A stretch of DNA of 64,000 nt from Alphaproteobacteria bacterium (GCA_016779005.1 JADHOL010000009.1:1-64000), one strand, 5' to 3'; shown: positions 8,617 to 18,074, counted from the stretch's first letter. Translations and numbers: made by a program. Notes: generated by a model from the sequence alone, not told the origin.

Positions 8617-9960
8617 ATGAAAAATTCTTTTATATGGTTTCTTGGTTTGGTTAGCGTTTTATTAGTCGGAACGTTTTTTGCGATTCCGAGTGACCAGACT
8701 GAAAAAAATGATGAGATTTCAACTAAGTTAAATAGTGAAGAGATAACCTCAGAAACCTCTATGCCAGATACCGCAGGGGATTTAGGTGTAGATAGCGACA
8801 CAAACAAATCAGAAGACGCCTTAACAGCAACTACCCAGCAAGAAGCGCAAGCAAAGTTACAGGTGACAATGGCTCAAGTAAGCCCAGACGGCACCAGCGT
8901 GTTTGGCGGTGTAGGGCCAGCAGGGCAAACAGTGCTTTTATTTAACGGGGATAGCGTTATTGCAGAAGCAATCATTAATGAAAAAGGGGATTGGGTTGCC
9001 ATTCCTGAAACCATGTTTGAGGCTGGCTCTCACTTTATTCAGCTTGCTATTAAACCAAATGCTGATGAGACCGATAAGCAAGAAACTAACAAACTCTCGC
9101 TTACGGTTGTAAAAGAACCAGTGAGCCAGAACCCGCCCAAGTTGGATAATCCAAAGTTGGATAATCCAAAGTTGGATGAAAATGAGGAACTGCCGCTTAC
9201 CCCTAATTCCACACCCGCTACCCAGCAATCACAAGATGCAGAGATAGCAGATTTAGCCGTAGTGATTGATATAGAAGAGAATAAGCAAGACAAGCCACTT
9301 GTGGTGTTTGTGCCAAAATCAGACACATCAATCCCTGTAATTGTTCAGACTCCTAATCAGTTTACAGAAAACCAAGCAACAATTAAATCAGGGGATACAG
9401 GAATTGTATCTAATGATGGATCAGATGAAGAGCGGTTACGCTCGGTGGCATCTGTTCTTGATACTGCGGATCAAATCTCAAACATCGATGCAGAACCAGA
9501 ATTTATTCAAATCAGAAGCCTATCATGGGAGAATAAATCAACGTTAAGATTATCTGGATTCGCGAGTGGTGGGTATTCAATGCGAGCTTATTTTGATGAT
9601 CAATTTATCGCTTCAATTGAATTGTATAGTGCGCCCACAGACAATAAAGCCTATCGGTGGAGTATGGTCGCAGAAGCGTTAATGCAACCAAATATAAACT
9701 ATCCTTTACTAGCTGAATTAATTGATAAAAATGGAAATATTATAAAGAAATCATCTATTAATGTTAGTTTAGAAGCGCTTGCAATTGGAGAAGATGGAAG
9801 TGAAATGATGGTTATTCATAAAGGGGATGCGTTATGGCGAATAGCGTATAGAGCCTATGGTCAAGGGGTTCGCTATGTTGATATATTCAAACGTAACAAT
9901 GAGCGCATAAATGATCCCAATCTAATATTTCCCAATCAAATATTTGCAATTCCAGATTAA
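8617..9960 (+). CDS. Membrane-anchored LysM-domain protein
   Basis: The 447-residue protein starts with one hydrophobic segment (residues 5-22) after MKN, so it is anchored in the inner membrane or exported. Residues about 85-150 form a beta-rich Ig-like segment (VSPDGTSVFGGVGPAGQTV). A low-complexity acidic linker follows, containing three NPKLD repeats. A second beta-rich unit precedes a C-terminal LysM domain of about 45 residues (KGDALWRIAYRAYGQG) ending FPNQIFAIPD. LysM binds peptidoglycan, so a cell-envelope role is likely; the exact job is unknown. AGGAG at 8605-8609, 7 nt before ATG, fixes the start. Similar proteins are annotated in alphaproteobacteria as LysM peptidoglycan-binding proteins. 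Confidence 0.85.
   Translation: MKNSFIWFLGLVSVLLVGTFFAIPSDQTEKNDEISTKLNSEEITSETSMPDTAGDLGVDSDTNKSEDALTATTQQEAQAKLQVTMAQVSPDGTSVFGGVGPAGQTVLLFNGDSVIAEAIINEKGDWVAIPETMFEAGSHFIQLAIKPNADETDKQETNKLSLTVVKEPVSQNPPKLDNPKLDNPKLDENEELPLTPNSTPATQQSQDAEIADLAVVIDIEENKQDKPLVVFVPKSDTSIPVIVQTPNQFTENQATIKSGDTGIVSNDGSDEERLRSVASVLDTADQISNIDAEPEFIQIRSLSWENKSTLRLSGFASGGYSMRAYFDDQFIASIELYSAPTDNKAYRWSMVAEALMQPNINYPLLAELIDKNGNIIKKSSINVSLEALAIGEDGSEMMVIHKGDALWRIAYRAYGQGVRYVDIFKRNNERINDPNLIFPNQIFAIPD
9136..9180 (+). repeat. Three in-frame 15-bp repeats in the LysM protein linker
   Basis: CC(A/C)AAGTTGGATAAT is repeated at 9136-9150, 9151-9165 and 9166-9180 (last copy ending GAA), encoding PKLDN-PKLDN-PKLDE. Confidence 0.9.
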
Positions 9961-10029
9961 TGCTCCAAATTTTCTCTCCAGATTTAATAAGGGTGCTTTG
10001 TTGCGTAGCTGTTGATAGGTCAGATTGAA

Positions 10030-10695
10030 ATGAGTAAAATTAGCGATTATTTCAAGGTGTCACTTGATCCCCAATCCCCTGCAATGCCGGTGCGAATAAT
10101 TACTGGTCTTGTGGTAAGTGTGCTTGGGTTTTTGTGGCTTCCTTTTGGCATGCTTGGTCTTTTGATATTATTATGGATTGTATATGTAACCAAACCGCCA
10201 GAGATATCTGCATTATCAGGTGCTGAGCGTACAGATATTTTTGTTCCAATGGATGGTCTTGTCACTTCTATAGAGACATTGTCAGGGAAAAAAATCATTC
10301 GTATTGCGCAACAAATTCATTCTAACAAACTTATCCTAATGCCGTGCCATGGCAAAATTGATGTTAATATGTTCATAGATGGATTGTTTTTACCTGCAGA
10401 TATTCTAAATGCCTCTAACTTGAATGCAAGACGTGAAATCTCCGTAATACAAGATGATATTACAGATGTCGCTAATACGCAGAACACTATATCACTTATT
10501 ATTTGGGGAAGGCCGTTTGCGCGATATCTTGCAAGCCCAATATCTGAGGGAAGAGTGATTGAAGCTGGCATTCCGATTGCTATTTCACTCTTGCATGGTG
10601 ATTTGGATATTATTGTGCCAAGTAATTATGAGATTATGGTAAATTTAGGAGAATTTTGTATCGCCGGAAAAACAGTTCTTGCAAGGCAACTCTAA
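10030..10695 (+). CDS. Phosphatidylserine decarboxylase-like protein lacking the pyruvoyl-forming serine
   Basis: The 221-residue product resembles short-form phosphatidylserine decarboxylase proenzymes. It has two N-terminal membrane segments, a PMDG motif (family PADG, Asp kept), a possible HSNK for HVNR, and a C-terminal VPSNYEIMVNLGEFCIAGKTVLA strand set. Active enzymes self-cleave at a conserved Gly-Ser to form the pyruvoyl group. At the equivalent place this protein reads LLHGDLDIIVP, with GD instead of GS, so self-processing by the known route seems impossible. It sits 22 bp upstream of a CDP-alcohol phosphatidyltransferase, the usual Psd-PssA arrangement, which argues it still works on phospholipid head groups or supports its neighbour. 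ATG 10030 is preferred over ATG 10012. Family membership is fairly sure; decarboxylase activity is doubtful. Confidence 0.65.
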   Translation: MSKISDYFKVSLDPQSPAMPVRIITGLVVSVLGFLWLPFGMLGLLILLWIVYVTKPPEISALSGAERTDIFVPMDGLVTSIETLSGKKIIRIAQQIHSNKLILMPCHGKIDVNMFIDGLFLPADILNASNLNARREISVIQDDITDVANTQNTISLIIWGRPFARYLASPISEGRVIEAGIPIAISLLHGDLDIIVPSNYEIMVNLGEFCIAGKTVLARQL

Positions 10696-10717
10696 TAAAA
10701 ACATAGGTTGCATTTAA

Positions 10718-11329
10718 ATGCTTGATAAGAAACTACAACCGCTTACACAGCCGGTGTTATCCTCTCTTGCTTCGATTGCTATTAAAGCTGGCGTTTCTGC
10801 GGATGTTGCGAGCATTATAGGGTTTGTTTTTGGTCTTATTGCGGCTTGCCTGATAGGGTTTGGATATTTTTCTCTGGCGCTTGTTTTCTTTATTATAAAT
10901 AGAATTATGGATGGTTTAGACGGTGCAATCGCAAGAGCTAATAAGCCAACTTATAGAGGTGGTTTTTTAGATATTGTTTTTGATTTCATAATTTACAGCG
11001 CAATCCCATTTGCCTTTGCGGTTTATGATAGGGGCAATAGTTTTGGTGCGTGTTTTGTTATTTTTAGTTTTGTTGGCACTGGAACCAGCTTTCTGGCTTA
11101 TGGTATTATGCACGCACAATTATCTGAGAAAAAGAAGGGTTTATTAACTCAAAAAAGTTTTTATTATCTTGGCGGACTTATCGAAGGAACTGAGACACTT
11201 ATATTCATCATCATAATATTGTGTTTTCCATCTTTGTTTTCTATCGTTGCATTATCGTTTGGCTGTTTATGCTGGATTTCGACAATTTTTAGAATTCATG
11301 CAGGTTGGCGTGACTTTTCCTTGAAATAA
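10718..11329 (+). CDS. CDP-alcohol phosphatidyltransferase family membrane protein
   Basis: The family transfers a phosphatidyl group from CDP-diacylglycerol to an alcohol such as serine, glycerol phosphate or inositol in the inner membrane. The 203-residue protein has about six hydrophobic helices. It carries the catalytic CDP-OH-P motif as MDGLDGAIARANKPTYRGGF followed by LDIVFDF, keeping the four Asp residues. Spacing between AR and the G is 7, slightly shorter than the usual 8-9. Context beside the Psd-like gene suggests a phosphatidylserine synthase-like role, but the acceptor cannot be read from sequence. It probably forms one operon with the preceding gene. Confidence 0.8.
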   Translation: MLDKKLQPLTQPVLSSLASIAIKAGVSADVASIIGFVFGLIAACLIGFGYFSLALVFFIINRIMDGLDGAIARANKPTYRGGFLDIVFDFIIYSAIPFAFAVYDRGNSFGACFVIFSFVGTGTSFLAYGIMHAQLSEKKKGLLTQKSFYYLGGLIEGTETLIFIIIILCFPSLFSIVALSFGCLCWISTIFRIHAGWRDFSLK

Positions 11330-11398
11330 TCATAATCAAAATCCATATAGAAAAATGATTTAAAATCGATATATCGCATTTACTCTGGAGAGAAAAAA

Positions 11399-13711
11399 TT
11401 GAAATTCGGCATCGGACAGGCAGTAAAAAGAGTTGAAGATAAAGTGCTTATCACAGGCACTGGCAATTTTACAGATGATGTAAATGTAGGGGAGGGGATG
11501 TCGATACATTTTGTTCGCTCAGCCCATGCCCATGCAAAGGTAAAGCATATTAATTTCGAAGAAGCATCAAAGCGTTCAGGTGTTAAACTAATAGCAACAC
11601 AAAAAGAATTAGATGATGAGAATATCGGTGAAATTGAATGTTTGGATTTAGTAACAAATTCTGATGGGAGTGAAATATCTCCATCTGCAAGACCGCCTAT
11701 GGCGCGCGGGGTTGTGCGATGTGCAGGTGATATTGTTGCAATGGTAGTAGCAGAAACCAAAGAGCAAGCGCTTGATGCAGCAGAGCTGATAGAGATTGAC
11801 TATGATGCGATGCCTGCGGTTGTTGATACTAAATCTGCTCTCGCGCCAAATGCGCCACAGCTTTATACTCAATATCCTGGCAATCAGGTGTTCCATTGGC
11901 AAGCAGGCAATCATGATGAGACTATGCAGCAATTTGAAACAGCATGTATGCCAGATGATTCAATCGTCGAATTATCTGTTATTAATAACAGAATAGCACC
12001 AAATGCAATGGAGATGAGGCAGATAATAGCAATGCCACATCCAGATACAAAAGATGATGATGAATTGCTTATTTGGTGCGGAACACAGGGAACTGTTAGT
12101 CTATCAAGGCAAATTTCTAAGGCATTGAATCTGCCGCGAGAAAAAGTGCATTTGCGCTCTGGGAATGTTGGTGGCGGCTTTGGGTATAAGATATTTCTTC
12201 ATCCAGAACAGCTATGTGTAAGCTGGGCAGCTCAGAAATTGCGTAGTACCGTGAGATGGCAACAAGACAGATCAGAGGGGTTTGTAAGTGACCTGCAAGG
12301 CCGTGATATACACAGCTCTGCTAAAGCGTTGGTTTCTAATACAGGGAAAATAAAAGCCCTGCAGTTTAAAAACCAAGCAAATCTAGGAAGCTGGCTGTCC
12401 AATTTTGGAATATATGTGCCTACAAAATCAACCTGTCGCACGCTTACAACCCTATATGACATTGCATTTGTTAGTTTCGAGGTGACAGGAGTTGTAACAA
12501 ACACCCCAGCTATTGACGCATACAGGGGGGCGGGGCGTCCAGAGGCTAATTATATGATGGAGCGCTTGATGGATAAGATAGCGTTTGATCTGAAGCTTGA
12601 CCGTATTGAAGTTCGTAAGGCGAATTTAATTCAGCCTGAGCAAATACCGTATAAGACAGTGTGCAGTGGTACAATTGATTCAGGTGATATGCCCGCTTTG
12701 TTCAATGCAACTCTAAAAAATGCGGATGTTTCTGGTTTTAAGGAGAGACAAAAAAATAGCCTCGAGAATGGTTTCCTGAGAGGGCTTGGTATCTCGCTAT
12801 ATCTTGAATCGTGCGGTAATGGCAAGGATGGCGGCGTTGATATAAGTTTTGATGAGGAGGGGGGCGTTATTATCAACGCAGCTCAAATGGAAAATGGCCA
12901 AGGCCACCAGACAACCCTAACACAAATTTTCTCAGATAGGCTGGGATATGATGCTGAAAAAATAAAAGTTATCCAGGGTGATTCTAGGCGCTCGCCAGCT
13001 GGAAATACAGGCGGCGCTAGAATGACCGTCATTCAAGGGTCTGCAACTGCACAAGCAGCGGAACAGATTTTGGAAAGAGCCAAGCCATTAGCTGGCGATG
13101 TTCTGGAATGTGATCCAAGCGAACTTGTGTTTGAGGAGGGCATATTCAGACATGCACACTCAAATAAAACAATAGCTATTGAGCATCTAGCTCAAACGCT
13201 TTTTGCAGAAGATAAGCCGCATCCCTTTGACATCAAGCATGTCTATACAACTGATGGCCCTAGTTTTCCGTATGGATGCCACATTGTTGAAGTTGAAATT
13301 GATAAGGCAACACTTGTCCCTCAGATAAAAAAATACACTGTCACAGATGATCTAGGCGGCGTGATTAATCCTGATACACTTGCAGGTCAGATACATGGCG
13401 GTATTGCCCAAGGGGTCGGACAAGCTCTTTATGAGAATTTAGTGTATGATAAAACAGGTCAATGCTTGTCCGGCTCACTTATGGATTATACGTTGCCTCG
13501 CGCAGATCACCTAACCATGATATCTCATTACCTAAATAATACTAAATGCAAGAATAATTACCTTGGTGTAAAAGGTGTTGGTGAAGCTGGCACAATTGGT
13601 GCCCCGCCAGCGGTTGTGTCTGCTATGTGTGATGCGTTGTCTGTCGCGCATATTGATATGCCTGTAACACTCTCAAAAATATGGAAAAATAGAAAAAAGT
13701 TAGGCGATTAA
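11399..13711 (+). CDS. Xanthine dehydrogenase/CoxL-family molybdopterin-binding large subunit (form II type)
   Basis: This 770-residue protein is a molybdenum hydroxylase large subunit. Features are an N-terminal aldehyde-oxidase a/b hammerhead region (GTGNFTDDV), the molybdopterin loop GNVGGGFGYK, AYRGAGR at residues 374-380, and the catalytic Glu in GVGEAGTIGAPP at residue 729. Form I (true) CO dehydrogenase has AYxCSFR, so AYRGAGR places it in form II or another aldehyde/purine-type group with unknown substrate. No FAD (medium) or 2Fe-2S (small) subunit gene lies next to it, which is unusual because these enzymes normally come as three adjacent genes. The start is a TTG after GGAGAG. The stop abuts the msrB start (TAA then ATG). 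Confidence 0.85.
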   Translation: MKFGIGQAVKRVEDKVLITGTGNFTDDVNVGEGMSIHFVRSAHAHAKVKHINFEEASKRSGVKLIATQKELDDENIGEIECLDLVTNSDGSEISPSARPPMARGVVRCAGDIVAMVVAETKEQALDAAELIEIDYDAMPAVVDTKSALAPNAPQLYTQYPGNQVFHWQAGNHDETMQQFETACMPDDSIVELSVINNRIAPNAMEMRQIIAMPHPDTKDDDELLIWCGTQGTVSLSRQISKALNLPREKVHLRSGNVGGGFGYKIFLHPEQLCVSWAAQKLRSTVRWQQDRSEGFVSDLQGRDIHSSAKALVSNTGKIKALQFKNQANLGSWLSNFGIYVPTKSTCRTLTTLYDIAFVSFEVTGVVTNTPAIDAYRGAGRPEANYMMERLMDKIAFDLKLDRIEVRKANLIQPEQIPYKTVCSGTIDSGDMPALFNATLKNADVSGFKERQKNSLENGFLRGLGISLYLESCGNGKDGGVDISFDEEGGVIINAAQMENGQGHQTTLTQIFSDRLGYDAEKIKVIQGDSRRSPAGNTGGARMTVIQGSATAQAAEQILERAKPLAGDVLECDPSELVFEEGIFRHAHSNKTIAIEHLAQTLFAEDKPHPFDIKHVYTTDGPSFPYGCHIVEVEIDKATLVPQIKKYTVTDDLGGVINPDTLAGQIHGGIAQGVGQALYENLVYDKTGQCLSGSLMDYTLPRADHLTMISHYLNNTKCKNNYLGVKGVGEAGTIGAPPAVVSAMCDALSVAHIDMPVTLSKIWKNRKKLGD

Positions 13712-14113
13712 ATGAGTGAAAAGATTACAAAGTCAGATAAGGAATGGCGTTCAATATTAACGCCTGAAACCTATAATGTTACCCGTCAAGAAGGAACAGA
13801 GCGCGCCTTTACAGGTAAATACTGGGACCATCACGAAGAGGGTGATTATGTATGTGTATGTTGCGGCGCCCCTTTATTCCACAGTAGCGATAAGTTTGAA
13901 TCGGGAAGTGGTTGGCCTAGTTTTACTCAGCCTCACTCTAGTCTTGTTGCGGAAAAAGTGGATAGAAGCTTAATGATGCAGAGAACAGAAGTTCATTGTG
14001 ATAGATGCGAGTCGCATCTAGGACATGTTTTTCCCGATGGACCATACCCTACTGGACTGAGATATTGTATTAATTCTGCCTCGCTTGATTTTAAACCCGA
14101 AGATGACGCGTAA
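13712..14113 (+). CDS. msrB: Peptide-methionine (R)-S-oxide reductase
   Basis: MsrB repairs oxidised methionine (R-sulfoxide) in proteins. The 133-residue single-domain protein contains the zinc-binding CxxC pairs (within [10 protein letters not shown] and [11 protein letters not shown]), the motif SGSGWPSF, and the catalytic cysteine in RYCINSASL. Length matches stand-alone MsrB. It starts directly after the stop of the molybdenum hydroxylase gene, so the two are likely co-transcribed. Confidence 0.96.
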   Translation: MSEKITKSDKEWRSILTPETYNVTRQEGTERAFTGKYWDHHEEGDYVCVCCGAPLFHSSDKFESGSGWPSFTQPHSSLVAEKVDRSLMMQRTEVHCDRCESHLGHVFPDGPYPTGLRYCINSASLDFKPEDDA

Positions 14114-14151
14114 TTAGATTAATCACCACCCAAAGTGCAGGCTAATATAAT

Positions 14152-14958
14152 ATGTTGATATCAGGTACTACTCAAATATTTGTGATTTTTGCCCATCCAT
14201 CTGGGCAAGTTCGCGCTCCTAGCCTGTTTAATCGGAAATTCGAAGAATTAGGTATCGACCATGTTATGATACCAATAGACGTCGCACCGTCTAATCTATC
14301 TGCTTGTGTGAATTCGATGCGCGGGATTGAAAATTTGCGTGGCGGGGTGGTTACAATTCCTCACAAAGTAGAAATTGCAAAGCTATGTGACGAGCTAGGG
14401 CCTGGCGGCAGGGCAACAGGTGCTGTCAATGCGTTTCGGTATGATAAGGACGGCCGGTTATATGGTGATAATTTTGACGGTGTTGGATTTGTTGCAGGAT
14501 TAAAGAATAATGGAAATGATCTAAAGCATAAAAAAATTCTGATTGTCGGAGCAGGGGGGGCTGCCCGCGCGATTGCAGCTGAATTAGTTACTGAGCCAAT
14601 TGCTAGCTTGGATATAGCCAATAGAAGTCATGATAAAGCTGACGAGGTTGTTGAAATTGTGAAATCGGTAACACAAACCGACACGCTTTCCAGTATTGTG
14701 CAATCTCAAATTGACTCTGCAAAATATGATTATGTGATTAATGCTACCTCGCTTGGATTGCGTCCTGATGATCCGCTTCCATTTAGTATCACGGCGTTGA
14801 ATTCTGAGTGTGTCGTATGCGATATTATTATGAAGCCAGAGGAAACAGCGCTTCTTCATGCTGCTAATCAAGCTGGAATGAAGGTTCATTATGGCAAACA
14901 TATGCTAGATTACCAAATCTCTTTTATTGCTGAATTTATAGGGGCATTTAAGCCTTAA
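14152..14958 (+). CDS. Shikimate dehydrogenase-like (AroE family) oxidoreductase
   Basis: The 268-residue protein has the two-domain AroE fold. The N-terminal substrate domain includes TIPHK with the catalytic lysine, GAVNAF, and DNFDGVG, which keeps the Asp. The NAD(P)-binding domain has the motif VGAGGAARA near residue 130, ANRS, and NATSLG. It departs from true AroE where shikimate carboxylate binds: the usual SxS before PxxHN is replaced by GQVRAPSLFN, the N of NVT is V, and NTDG is NFDG. These changes suggest a paralogue acting on another substrate, although a diverged AroE cannot be excluded. Neighbours (msrB, gcrA) give no pathway clue. Confidence 0.7.
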   Translation: MLISGTTQIFVIFAHPSGQVRAPSLFNRKFEELGIDHVMIPIDVAPSNLSACVNSMRGIENLRGGVVTIPHKVEIAKLCDELGPGGRATGAVNAFRYDKDGRLYGDNFDGVGFVAGLKNNGNDLKHKKILIVGAGGAARAIAAELVTEPIASLDIANRSHDKADEVVEIVKSVTQTDTLSSIVQSQIDSAKYDYVINATSLGLRPDDPLPFSITALNSECVVCDIIMKPEETALLHAANQAGMKVHYGKHMLDYQISFIAEFIGAFKP

Positions 14959-15039
14959 GCAGTCAAAAATAGTGTTGCAGTTAATTTGCAAATTGTCGAA
15001 AACCATACTAAATAAAGGTTCAACAAAGGAAGAAATAAA

Positions 15040-15441
15040 ATGACAGAAGAAACAGGTTGGACTGACAATCGTCTTGAAACGCTTAAAACGTTATGGGATG
15101 AGGGTCTTTCTATCTCTCAGATCGGCCAAAGATTGAATGTAACACGCAATGCCGTAGCTGGAAAAGCCCATAGGCTTGGTTTGCCTAAACGCCAATCTCC
15201 TATTTCATCATCTGCTACATCTGTTAAGGCGAAACCTAAAAAAACAGAAGAAATAACCTCCGAATTACCACTGCGTCTTGCCCTTCGCAAAATCAGCTGG
15301 TCACGTTCTAAATGCGTGTGGCCAACAGGAGATCCTAAAACAACTGATTTTTCTTTTTGTAGCGAGCCGATAGAGCCTGGCAAGCCTTATTGCTATGAGC
15401 ATTGTGTTCTTGCTTATACTAATACGCGCGAAAGTAACTAA
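15040..15441 (+). CDS. gcrA: GcrA cell-cycle regulator
   Basis: GcrA is an alphaproteobacterial sigma70-associated activator that prefers promoters methylated by CcrM at GANTC. The 133-residue protein has the N-terminal GcrA helix-turn-helix, beginning TGWTDNRLETLKTLWDEG, with NVTRNAVAGKAHRLGLP as the recognition region. A charged linker follows, then a C-terminal sigma-binding segment with the cysteines of SKCVWPTGDP, FCSEP and YCYEHC. AAAGGAAG precedes the ATG. It abuts pepN by 3 bp. Together with the CtrA-like regulator at the window start it shows that the CtrA/GcrA cell-cycle circuit is at least partly present. Confidence 0.96.
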   Translation: MTEETGWTDNRLETLKTLWDEGLSISQIGQRLNVTRNAVAGKAHRLGLPKRQSPISSSATSVKAKPKKTEEITSELPLRLALRKISWSRSKCVWPTGDPKTTDFSFCSEPIEPGKPYCYEHCVLAYTNTRESN

Positions 15442-15444
15442 AAA

Positions 15445-18063
15445 ATGAATAAAATGCTGGTTAAGCGTGATGCCTATACCCCAACTGGATGGCAGGTAAA
15501 TTCAACGCATCTTACGGTTCAGTTATATTCTGAATTTGCCAGAACGACTGTTAAAATGAATGTTACCGCTTCAGATGATAGCGTTTTGCCGCCTCTTATT
15601 CTGTACGGACAGGACTTAGAAATAGAGGCGGTTTTTATTAATGATACCCCTCAAGAAATCGAAGATATTCAAAAACAAGGCGAGTCAATATCGCTTCTTT
15701 TACCTAATTCATCGAATGATATTGAGGTTGTAACAATCTGTAATCCATACGAAAATAAGGCATTAGAGGGGTTGTATAAATCAGGTGATATGATTTGCAC
15801 TCAGTGTGAGCCTGAAGGATTTAGACGTATTTTCTATTATCCTGATAGACCGGATATGATGAGCGTATTTACCACTAGGATTGAAGCAGATGCTAGTATT
15901 AAAAATCTGTTAAGTAATGGTAATTTAATATCTTCTGGCAAGCTTGAAGGCGATAGACATTTTGCAGAATGGCATGATCCATTCCCAAAACCGAGTTACT
16001 TATTTGCGCTTGTAGCTGGCGATTTAGAGCTGGTGGAGGATAGCTTTACCACCGCATCTGGCAGGGTTGTTGACTTGCATATCTATGTTGAACACGGCAA
16101 TTCCCATCTGACCTCTCATGCAATGGAGTCATTGAAAAAATCAATGAGGTGGGATGAGAAATCTTATGGCCTAGAATATGACCTTGATTTATTCCAAATC
16201 GTTGCCGTCAGCCATTTCAATATGGGCGCGATGGAAAATAAAGGACTTAATATCTTTAATAGTAAATTTGTATTGGCAGATGAAAAAACTGCTAGTGATA
16301 CTGATTTAATGCGTGTTGAATCTATCATTGCACATGAATATTTCCATAACTGGACTGGGAATAGAGTGACGTGTCGTGATTGGTTTCAATTAACCTTGAA
16401 AGAGGGGTTAACCGTTTATCGCGACCAATGCTTTACAGCAGATTTGCATGATAGCTCTGTTAAACGAATTGAAGATGTTAGTTTGTTACGCTCTGTTCAG
16501 TTTCCGGAAGATGCAAGCCCAATGGCGCACCCGATACGCCCTGATAGCTACTCTGAAATTAATAATTTCTATACGCCAACAATTTACGAAAAAGGATCTG
16601 AGGTTATCCGAATGCTGGCAAGTCTTTTTGGCAGAGATGGCTTCCGCAAGGGCATTGATCTTTATTTTGATAGGCATGACGGAAATGCGGTTACGTGTGA
16701 TGATTTTCTATCAGCAATGGAAGATGCTAATAAATATAATCTATCCGAATTTTCGCGTTGGTATCAGCAATCTGGAACGCCTCATATTTATGTTAATAGA
16801 GAGAAAAAGGGGTCTGATTTAGAAATCTCACTGGTTCAGAAAAAACCTGAAAATGCCTCTTCCAATGATAAAATGCTGCCGATACCATTTCGCTTTTCGA
16901 TGATCGGTAAATCAGGAGAGCCCCTATCACTTGTTGTGAACGGACAACAGATGGGTGTGGCGCCTATGGTTGTTCTTAATAGTGAAGAAACACGGCTTAA
17001 AATCCAAACATCAGATCAAACAAAATCACAAGATTTGTATGATGCAACGCCCTCTCTCTTGAGGGGGTTTTCTGCCCCTGTCAAACTTCATGATGACCTT
17101 TCGATTGAAGAATATTTACATCTTATATCCTTTGATACAGATCCGTTTGTAATATGGGATGCCGCGCAAATATTATATAATAAAGTTATTTCTGAGGCAT
17201 ATTTAGACAGACAAAATGCATCATTGGAGATGCAATTATCTGAAGCGTTGCTTGCCTCACTCAAAAGCGAGAAATTCAATGATGCTTTTAAAGCGCTTTT
17301 GCTAATGCCGCCAAGCCAGTCAATTTTATTGGCTGAAGTAGAACATCCAGATCCGCCAAACGTATTTTTTGCAAAGCAGAATGTTGTAAGACGTATTGCG
17401 GGCAATATAAGCGGGTATCTTCGCAGTCAGTTAGAAAACTTATCTGCTGATTTGGGCGCTTTAGACGCCTCTGGAAGAAGTTTGCATAATCAGATATTGG
17501 CATGGGGGGTATTAGCAGATATTGAGCTGGCGCAAACTCTGGCGCTAAAACAAGTCTCAAATCCCAATATGACCCTTGTTAAGGGCGCTATAAGTGCTTT
17601 AAATAATATTGATGTTGCAAATCGTGAGCTCGCATTGCAGCAATTTCATGATAACTGGAAATTGCACCCATTGGTTATGGAAAACTGGTTTTTGTGGCAG
17701 GCAAGCTCGATTGTTGCTGGAACGCCTGAAAAATGTAAAGAGTTGATGCGCCACCCTGCCTTTGACCCGGATAATCCCAATAAGATTCGATGTGTTATTG
17801 GCGGGTTTGCAAGTGGTAATCCTGTCCATTTTCATGCAGATGACGGCAGTGGTTATAGGTTTTTGGCAGAACAGCTATTATTGTTGGATAAAAAGAATCC
17901 ACAAATATCGGCTAGATTAGCACTGCCTCTTACTAGATTTGGAAACTTTATTGAAAATAGACAGAATTTAATGATAGAGGTTCTGGAAAATTTAAGTGAA
18001 AATAGTTTGTCCCCTGACCTAGCAGAAATTGTGCTAAAATCGCTGAGCTCACATAAGCGTTAG
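15445..18063 (+). CDS. pepN: Aminopeptidase N
   Basis: This zinc metallopeptidase of the M1 family removes N-terminal residues from peptides in the cytoplasm. The 872-residue protein matches bacterial PepN. It has the substrate-binding GAMEN motif in FNMGAMENKG, and zinc ligands H297 and H301 in HEYFHNW and E320 in LKEGLTVYRD. A long helical C-terminal domain follows. No signal peptide is present. It starts 3 bp after the gcrA stop, so the genes are likely co-transcribed. The stop codon sits in the loop of a terminator-like hairpin. Confidence 0.97.
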   Translation: MNKMLVKRDAYTPTGWQVNSTHLTVQLYSEFARTTVKMNVTASDDSVLPPLILYGQDLEIEAVFINDTPQEIEDIQKQGESISLLLPNSSNDIEVVTICNPYENKALEGLYKSGDMICTQCEPEGFRRIFYYPDRPDMMSVFTTRIEADASIKNLLSNGNLISSGKLEGDRHFAEWHDPFPKPSYLFALVAGDLELVEDSFTTASGRVVDLHIYVEHGNSHLTSHAMESLKKSMRWDEKSYGLEYDLDLFQIVAVSHFNMGAMENKGLNIFNSKFVLADEKTASDTDLMRVESIIAHEYFHNWTGNRVTCRDWFQLTLKEGLTVYRDQCFTADLHDSSVKRIEDVSLLRSVQFPEDASPMAHPIRPDSYSEINNFYTPTIYEKGSEVIRMLASLFGRDGFRKGIDLYFDRHDGNAVTCDDFLSAMEDANKYNLSEFSRWYQQSGTPHIYVNREKKGSDLEISLVQKKPENASSNDKMLPIPFRFSMIGKSGEPLSLVVNGQQMGVAPMVVLNSEETRLKIQTSDQTKSQDLYDATPSLLRGFSAPVKLHDDLSIEEYLHLISFDTDPFVIWDAAQILYNKVISEAYLDRQNASLEMQLSEALLASLKSEKFNDAFKALLLMPPSQSILLAEVEHPDPPNVFFAKQNVVRRIAGNISGYLRSQLENLSADLGALDASGRSLHNQILAWGVLADIELAQTLALKQVSNPNMTLVKGAISALNNIDVANRELALQQFHDNWKLHPLVMENWFLWQASSIVAGTPEKCKELMRHPAFDPDNPNKIRCVIGGFASGNPVHFHADDGSGYRFLAEQLLLLDKKNPQISARLALPLTRFGNFIENRQNLMIEVLENLSENSLSPDLAEIVLKSLSSHKR

Positions 18064-18074
18064 ACGCTTTTTTA
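18055..18074 (+). terminator. pepN terminator with the stop codon in its loop
   Basis: AAGCGT (18055-18060), loop TAG (the pepN stop codon), ACGCTT (18064-18069), then a run of T. Confidence 0.65.

Noticed and set aside
11399-13711. True aerobic CO dehydrogenase large subunit
   Set aside because: The active-site loop reads AYRGAGR rather than the AYxCSFR of form I CO dehydrogenase, and the partner subunits are missing.
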